This document shows, piece by piece, positions 5,550 to 9,097 of a DNA stretch of 9,097 nucleotides (the first letter of the stretch is position 1; the number at the start of each line of letters is the position of its first letter). Location: assembly GCA_903859265.1 (NCBI GenBank), contig CAIOLZ010000291.1, positions 1 to 9,097 on the forward strand, given 5' to 3'. The position numbers and the translations under genes are program-made. This stretch comes from an uncultured beta proteobacterium. Its GTDB lineage: Bacteria; Pseudomonadota; Gammaproteobacteria; Burkholderiales; Burkholderiaceae_C. The notes beneath the pieces are model-generated. The model did not search any database. It worked only from the letters and a program-made list of their open reading frames with translations, and was not told the DNA's origin.

Positions 5550-6545
5550 ATGAAAAATGTTGCTGTTTTTGGTGCCGGCCGCATCGGTCGCATTCACTCT
5601 TCCAATCTGGCTGCCCTGGGCGGCGTCAAGCTCAAATATGTGTCGGATCCGGTTCCCGCCGCTGCCGCTGAATTGGCCCACAAGCTGGGAGCAGAAGTGG
5701 CGTCCATTGAGACCGTGTTGGCCGATCAAAGTGTGGACGCCGTTGCCATTTGCTCGAGCACTGATACCCATAGTGATCTGATCACGCGCGCGGCAGCCGC
5801 AGGCAAACATATTTTTTGCGAAAAGCCGGTGGATTTGTCGGTGACGCGTGCCATTGCCTGCGCTGAAGCCGTCAAGGCCGCGGGCGTGTCCTGCATGATC
5901 GGTTTCCAGCGTCGTTTTGACCCCACTTTCAATGACGCGAGCCGCCGTCTGCAGGCCGGAGAAATCGGTAATCCGGAAATGCTGATCATTACCAGCCGCG
6001 ACCCCGGTGCGCCACCCGTCGATTACATCAAGGCCTCTGGGGGCATTTTTCGCGACATGCTGATCCATGACTTTGATGTGTTTCGTTGGATTCTGTGCGC
6101 AGATGGTGACGAAGCCGAATCAATCAGCGCCAGTGCGTCAGTCCTGACCGACCCGGCCATCAAGGCCGCAGGTGACTACGACAGCACGGCAGTGACTATT
6201 CGCACCCGCAAAGGCCGCCTGTGCCAGATCAACACCACGCGCCGCGCCGCATACGGCTACGACCAGCGGTTTGAGGTGCTGGGTTCGGGCGGGCTGCTGC
6301 AGTGCGGCAATCACACCCCCACCGAAGTGGTGCAGTGGAACGCAAACGGCATCACATCCGACAAGCCGGAAGCTTTCTTCCTTCAGCGGTACGCGGCGGC
6401 GTACCGCCTGGAGATCGAACACTTTTTTGCGTGTCTGCAAAGCGGCGCTGCCTTCAAGACCACGGTGGCCGACGGCGTGGCTGCGTTGAAGCTGGCCGAT
6501 GCGGCAACCCAAAGCGCCAACACCGGTCTGACCGTTCAGTTCTGA
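5550..6545 (+). CDS. iolG: Inositol 2-dehydrogenase (Gfo/Idh/MocA family)
   Basis: IolG oxidises myo-inositol to 2-keto-myo-inositol (scyllo-inosose) with NAD+, the first step of inositol catabolism, in the cytoplasm. The 331-aa length is normal for the family. The N-terminal Rossmann fold (about 1-120) shows the nucleotide-binding loop GAGRIGRIH (8-16), an acidic Asp33 at the end of strand 2 and the CEKPVDL motif with Lys92. The C-terminal alpha/beta domain holds GGIFRDMLIHDFD, giving Asp169 and His173. These match the catalytic Lys97-Asp172-His176 triad known for Bacillus subtilis IolG, with the same Asp-x3-His spacing. The gene follows iolR in the same direction and converges on iolBED with a 23-bp gap, so it is transcribed apart from the other iol enzymes. 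Candidate operator sites lie upstream. A related specificity such as scyllo-inositol cannot be excluded from sequence alone. Confidence 0.93.
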   Translation: MKNVAVFGAGRIGRIHSSNLAALGGVKLKYVSDPVPAAAAELAHKLGAEVASIETVLADQSVDAVAICSSTDTHSDLITRAAAAGKHIFCEKPVDLSVTRAIACAEAVKAAGVSCMIGFQRRFDPTFNDASRRLQAGEIGNPEMLIITSRDPGAPPVDYIKASGGIFRDMLIHDFDVFRWILCADGDEAESISASASVLTDPAIKAAGDYDSTAVTIRTRKGRLCQINTTRRAAYGYDQRFEVLGSGGLLQCGNHTPTEVVQWNANGITSDKPEAFFLQRYAAAYRLEIEHFFACLQSGAAFKTTVADGVAALKLADAATQSANTGLTVQF

Positions 6546-6560
6546 AAGTTGCCGCGTCGT

Positions 6561-6580
6561 CCCGCGCTTTACCGCGTGGG
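6561..6580. terminator. Hairpin at the convergent end of iolG and iolB
   Basis: CCCGCGC-TTTACC-GCGTGGG can form a 7-bp stem (one G-U pair) with a 6-base loop, about 15 bases after the iolG stop and overlapping the iolB stop codon. Neither side has a T-run, so if it acts as a terminator it is not a classical one. Confidence 0.35.
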
Positions 6581-7432
6581 GGCGGTGACGGTCTGGGCAG
6601 GTTCGGCCTGCGCCGCGGGTGCGAGCATCCACTCGTGGGCCGGGTCGTTCTTGAAAACCCAGAAGCGGTTGGGACCAGCCATCACATTGAGGTAGTAAAG
6701 GTCGTAGCCATGGGGTGCGACGACGGGGTGGTAGCCGCGCGGCACCATCACCACATCGTGGTCCTCCACGGCACAGGCTTCGTCGAGGCTGCGGTCATCG
6801 GTGTAAACGCGCTGGAAAGCAAACCCCTGAGGCGGGTTGAGACGGTGGTAATAGGTTTCCTCCAGCAGGGTCTCAATGGGCGGTTGCTCCACGTCGTGCT
6901 TGTGCGGCGGGTAGCTCGACGAGTGGCTGGCCGGTGTCACGACTTCCACCACCAGCAAATGGGCGGCACGCGGGTCATCGTGGGGCAGGATATCGCAGAC
7001 GTAGCGGGTGTTCGTTCCTTTGCCACGCACACTGCGGCGCATGGACGCAGGGTCGATGACACCGACTTCGCCGCAGCCGCCTGCACCGGGGGCCGTGCAC
7101 AGCGCCACCTCAGCGATAGCAGCGGCTCCCTGCATGTTGGTGATGCTTACAGTCTTGCCCGCAGGCACATAAACCGCAGCTGGTGACACCGCGTCAAAAA
7201 CACTTTTGCGCGATCCCAGACTGGCATAGGTAGTGCCATCGACGGTCACGTCCACCGTGCCGGTCAGCACGACCAGACACAGCTCCCGCGAACCGGTGTC
7301 CATCGTTTCACATTCGGCAGGATTGAGGCGCACGGCCCTGAAGCCCACATGCGTCCAGCCCGCACGTTCCGGTGTGACGTTGACGATTTCACGCGCGTCC
7401 GGCGCGGCCTTGGCAAGCAGTGGGCTGACCAT
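6569..7432 (-). CDS. iolB: 5-deoxy-glucuronate isomerase
   Basis: IolB converts 5-deoxy-glucuronate to 5-dehydro-2-deoxy-gluconate, the step after IolD ring opening. The 287-aa protein is a bicupin of the KduI/IolB type. The second cupin shows the metal-binding H-x-H in SYPPHKHD (His177, His179), Glu192 in LLEETYYHR and His235 in VPRGYHPVVAPHGYD. The family-typical end NDPAHEWM (262-269) is present, followed by a variable Ala/Pro-rich tail of about 18 residues. It is the last gene of the minus-strand iolD-iolE-iolB run. Its start lies 9 bases after the iolE stop, and its ribosome site GAGGA overlaps the end of iolE, which points to translational coupling in one operon. No key residue is missing. 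Confidence 0.93.
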   Translation of the reverse strand: MVSPLLAKAAPDAREIVNVTPERAGWTHVGFRAVRLNPAECETMDTGSRELCLVVLTGTVDVTVDGTTYASLGSRKSVFDAVSPAAVYVPAGKTVSITNMQGAAAIAEVALCTAPGAGGCGEVGVIDPASMRRSVRGKGTNTRYVCDILPHDDPRAAHLLVVEVVTPASHSSSYPPHKHDVEQPPIETLLEETYYHRLNPPQGFAFQRVYTDDRSLDEACAVEDHDVVMVPRGYHPVVAPHGYDLYYLNVMAGPNRFWVFKNDPAHEWMLAPAAQAEPAQTVTAPTR

Positions 7433-7441
7433 GTTGATTCC

Positions 7442-8368
7442 TCAGGCGAGTTCGTTGACCAGCGCACGCAGGGTGTCATAGCCCTTCTTGGCGTACTGGT
7501 AGCTTGGTGCGACGGCCGGGTCCTGCTCCGCTTCCACCACCAGCCAGCCTTCATAGCCTGCGTTTTTCAGCGTTCCAAGGGCTGCGCGGTAATCGATGCT
7601 GCCGTCTCCTGGCACGGTAAAGGTGCCGTTGATCACACCGTTGAGGAAACTCCAGCGCTCATTGCGCGCCTGTGCGATGACCGAGGCACGTACGTCCTTG
7701 CAATGCACATGCACCACGCGTTTGACATGCTTTTGCAGCAAGGCAACCGGGTCCGCAGCGCCGCCGAAGTAGGCGTGGCCAGTGTCGAACAGCAGAAACA
7801 CACTGGCCGGGTCGGTGAGTGCCATGAGCTTGTCCACGTCAGCAGGCGACTCCACATACGCGCCCATATGGTGGTGGTAGGCCAGCTTGATGCCGTAGGT
7901 TTTGAGCAGGTGACTACCGAAAGCGTTGAGCCGCTCTGCGTAGCCCTGCCACAGCGCTTCGCTGCCAAATTGGGGGCGCTTGGAGACCGGCGTGTCGATC
8001 TGGCCCTGCACGGTGCCCGCACATTCTCCGTAAACCACGACCTTGACCCCGTTGTATTGCAGTTTGGTCATGTGCTCCTTGCAGCGCTCCATTTCTGCAG
8101 CGACTGCGTCGGCATTGGTTTGACCGGGCGCTACTTCAGCCAGAAAGCCGGAGTACCAGCCCGACACGCAGCGCAGGCCGAACGCGTCAAGCTTGGCCTT
8201 GAGTCCCGGACCATCCTTGGGAAATTTGTTACCCAGTTCAAAGCCCTCGTAACCGATTTCCTTGCCCTCGCGCAGCGCTGTCTCCAGCGGCGTTTCACCG
8301 CCCAGCGATGGCAGGTCGTCGTTCATCCATGACAGCGGGTTGATGCCGATGTTGACGTTCCAGGTCAT
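7442..8368 (-). CDS. iolE: Inosose dehydratase (2-keto-myo-inositol dehydratase)
   Basis: IolE removes water from 2-keto-myo-inositol to give 3D-(3,5/4)-trihydroxycyclohexane-1,2-dione, the substrate of IolD. The 308-aa protein is a xylose-isomerase-like TIM barrel of usual family length. It opens with the IolE signature NIGINPLSWMNDDLPSLGGE (6-25). Likely metal-site motifs are LAYHHHMG (His165-167), FDTGHAYF (Asp195, His198), VVHVHCKD (His220, His222, Asp225) and VVEAEQD (Glu279). An AAGGA-type ribosome site lies 5 bases before the ATG at 8368. The gene sits between iolD (18-bp gap upstream) and iolB (9-bp gap downstream), forming a tight operon. Its antisense strand also carries a long open frame, which is a codon-bias shadow. 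Confidence 0.94.
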   Translation of the reverse strand: MTWNVNIGINPLSWMNDDLPSLGGETPLETALREGKEIGYEGFELGNKFPKDGPGLKAKLDAFGLRCVSGWYSGFLAEVAPGQTNADAVAAEMERCKEHMTKLQYNGVKVVVYGECAGTVQGQIDTPVSKRPQFGSEALWQGYAERLNAFGSHLLKTYGIKLAYHHHMGAYVESPADVDKLMALTDPASVFLLFDTGHAYFGGAADPVALLQKHVKRVVHVHCKDVRASVIAQARNERWSFLNGVINGTFTVPGDGSIDYRAALGTLKNAGYEGWLVVEAEQDPAVAPSYQYAKKGYDTLRALVNELA

Positions 8369-8386
8369 AGTCGTTCCTTCAAAAAT

Positions 8387-9097
8387 TCAGATGCGTTGGC
8401 CTTGTTTGGCGGTCAGCAGACCGGCATATGCGGCATTGACTTCGGCTCGCGCCGACACTTCGGGGATACCCACTTCCCACCAGCACCCACCCTCCTGCGT
8501 GGTGCGCGTATGCGTCGTGTCAATCACCAGCACTTGCGTGCGAAGCGCGGCGCGGGCCTTGACCATGGCGCTCTTGAGTTCCACCAGGTCCTTCACATGC
8601 ACCGCATCCGCGCCCATGGATCTGGCATGCATCGCGAAGTCGATCCGGCTGGGCTCACCGCCTTGTGCAACACAGTCGTCGAGCAGGTTGTTAAAGCTTG
8701 GGCTGCCCGTGGCGCTCTGAAGGCGCTGGATACAGCCATAGCCGCAGTTGTCCAGCACGACAACAATGATTTTTCTGCCCAGCAACAGCGAGGTCGCCAG
8801 TTCTGAATTCATCATCATGTAGGAGCCGTCGCCAACGAACACAATCACTTCCTGGTTTGGACGCGCCATTTTTACGCCCAGTGCGCCGGCGATTTCGTAC
8901 CCCATGCAGGAATAGCCATATTCCATGTGGTAGTTGCCCGGCAACGATGCGCGCCAGATCTTGTGCAGTTCAGCGGGCAGGGTGCCAGAGGCACCCACGG
9001 CCACGTCGTGCGCGCCGCTGTCGCCACCGGCATCATTGAGCGAATCGCGGACCGCGCCAATCACCTCGGCGTCATAAGGCAGGGTTCCTGCCGCCGG
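8387..9097 (-). CDS. iolD: 3D-(3,5/4)-trihydroxycyclohexane-1,2-dione hydrolase, C-terminal part (cut by the right edge)
   Basis: IolD is a thiamine-diphosphate enzyme that hydrolyses the cyclic dione to 5-deoxy-glucuronate. The window holds the last 236 residues, roughly the C-terminal third of a protein usually a little over 600 residues long. The frame stays open through the right edge (the first visible residues are PAAGTLPYDAEVIGAV), so the GTG at 9064 is internal and not a start. The ThDP-binding motif is intact: it begins at VGDGSYMMMNSEL (GDG at fragment residues 89-91) and ends at LDNCGYGCIQRLQ (Asp-Asn at 116-117), with the usual spacing of nearly 30 residues. The EYGYSCMGYEIAGALG segment before it is also typical. 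The stop lies 18 bases before iolE, so the two are co-transcribed. The real start, and any iolC further upstream, are outside the window. Confidence 0.93.
   Translation of the reverse strand, partial: PAAGTLPYDAEVIGAVRDSLNDAGGDSGAHDVAVGASGTLPAELHKIWRASLPGNYHMEYGYSCMGYEIAGALGVKMARPNQEVIVFVGDGSYMMMNSELATSLLLGRKIIVVVLDNCGYGCIQRLQSATGSPSFNNLLDDCVAQGGEPSRIDFAMHARSMGADAVHVKDLVELKSAMVKARAALRTQVLVIDTTHTRTTQEGGCWWEVGIPEVSARAEVNAAYAGLLTAKQGQRI

Noticed and set aside
5406..6068. 220-codon minus-strand frame opposite the start of iolG
   Set aside because: It is antisense to the Rossmann domain of iolG and has no family features.
6302..7186. 294-codon plus-strand frame crossing the end of iolG and most of iolB
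   Set aside because: It overlaps iolG in another frame and iolB in antisense. The product is rich in Arg, Gly, Val and His with no recognisable domain, so it is a shadow.
7349..8332. 327-codon plus-strand frame opposite iolE and the start of iolB
   Set aside because: It is antisense to clearly recognisable iolE/iolB sequence. Long antisense frames are common in GC-biased genes, and its translation shows no domain.

Overview
This window looks like chromosomal DNA of a Burkholderiales betaproteobacterium, probably a Comamonadaceae relative (Rhodoferax/Polaromonas-like). That placement is an inference from moderate GC content, codon use and the style of the proteins; no rRNA or other phylogenetic marker is present. 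I see no tRNA, rRNA, CRISPR array, insertion sequence, integrase or plasmid/phage hallmark.

The left half (about 1-4440) is a loose set of regulatory and sensory genes. It starts with a possible partial gene leaving the left edge (minus, 1-86) and a 171-aa helical protein (minus, 148-663). A poorly coding gap with one doubtful small ORF (737-1006) follows. Then come four plus-strand genes: a receiver-TPR protein whose phospho-acceptor Asp is Glu (1218-2876), a short divergent BLUF blue-light-sensor protein (3222-3644), a 43-aa ORF with a near-consensus promoter and good ribosome site (3738-3869), and a stand-alone CZB-like zinc-binding protein with one expected His replaced by Tyr (4040-4423). 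All three recognisable sensory domains keep most of the family signature but have lost or changed a key residue.

The right half (about 4500-9097) is a myo-inositol catabolism locus. A RpiR-family regulator (iolR-like, plus) is followed by inositol 2-dehydrogenase (iolG, plus) after an AT-rich gap holding symmetric candidate operator half-sites. Facing them on the minus strand is a tight operon read from the right edge: iolD (C-terminal part only), iolE, iolB. The pathway logic is: IolG oxidises myo-inositol to 2-keto-myo-inositol; IolE dehydrates this to the trihydroxycyclohexane-dione; IolD hydrolyses the ring to 5-deoxy-glucuronate; IolB isomerises this to 5-dehydro-2-deoxy-gluconate. The kinase (iolC), aldolase (iolJ), methylmalonate-semialdehyde dehydrogenase (iolA) and transporter are not in the window and may lie beyond the right edge.

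No clearly new multi-gene system is evident. The items most worth a second look are the three altered sensory domains, the strongly expressed-looking 43-aa ORF, and the candidate IolR operator upstream of iolG.
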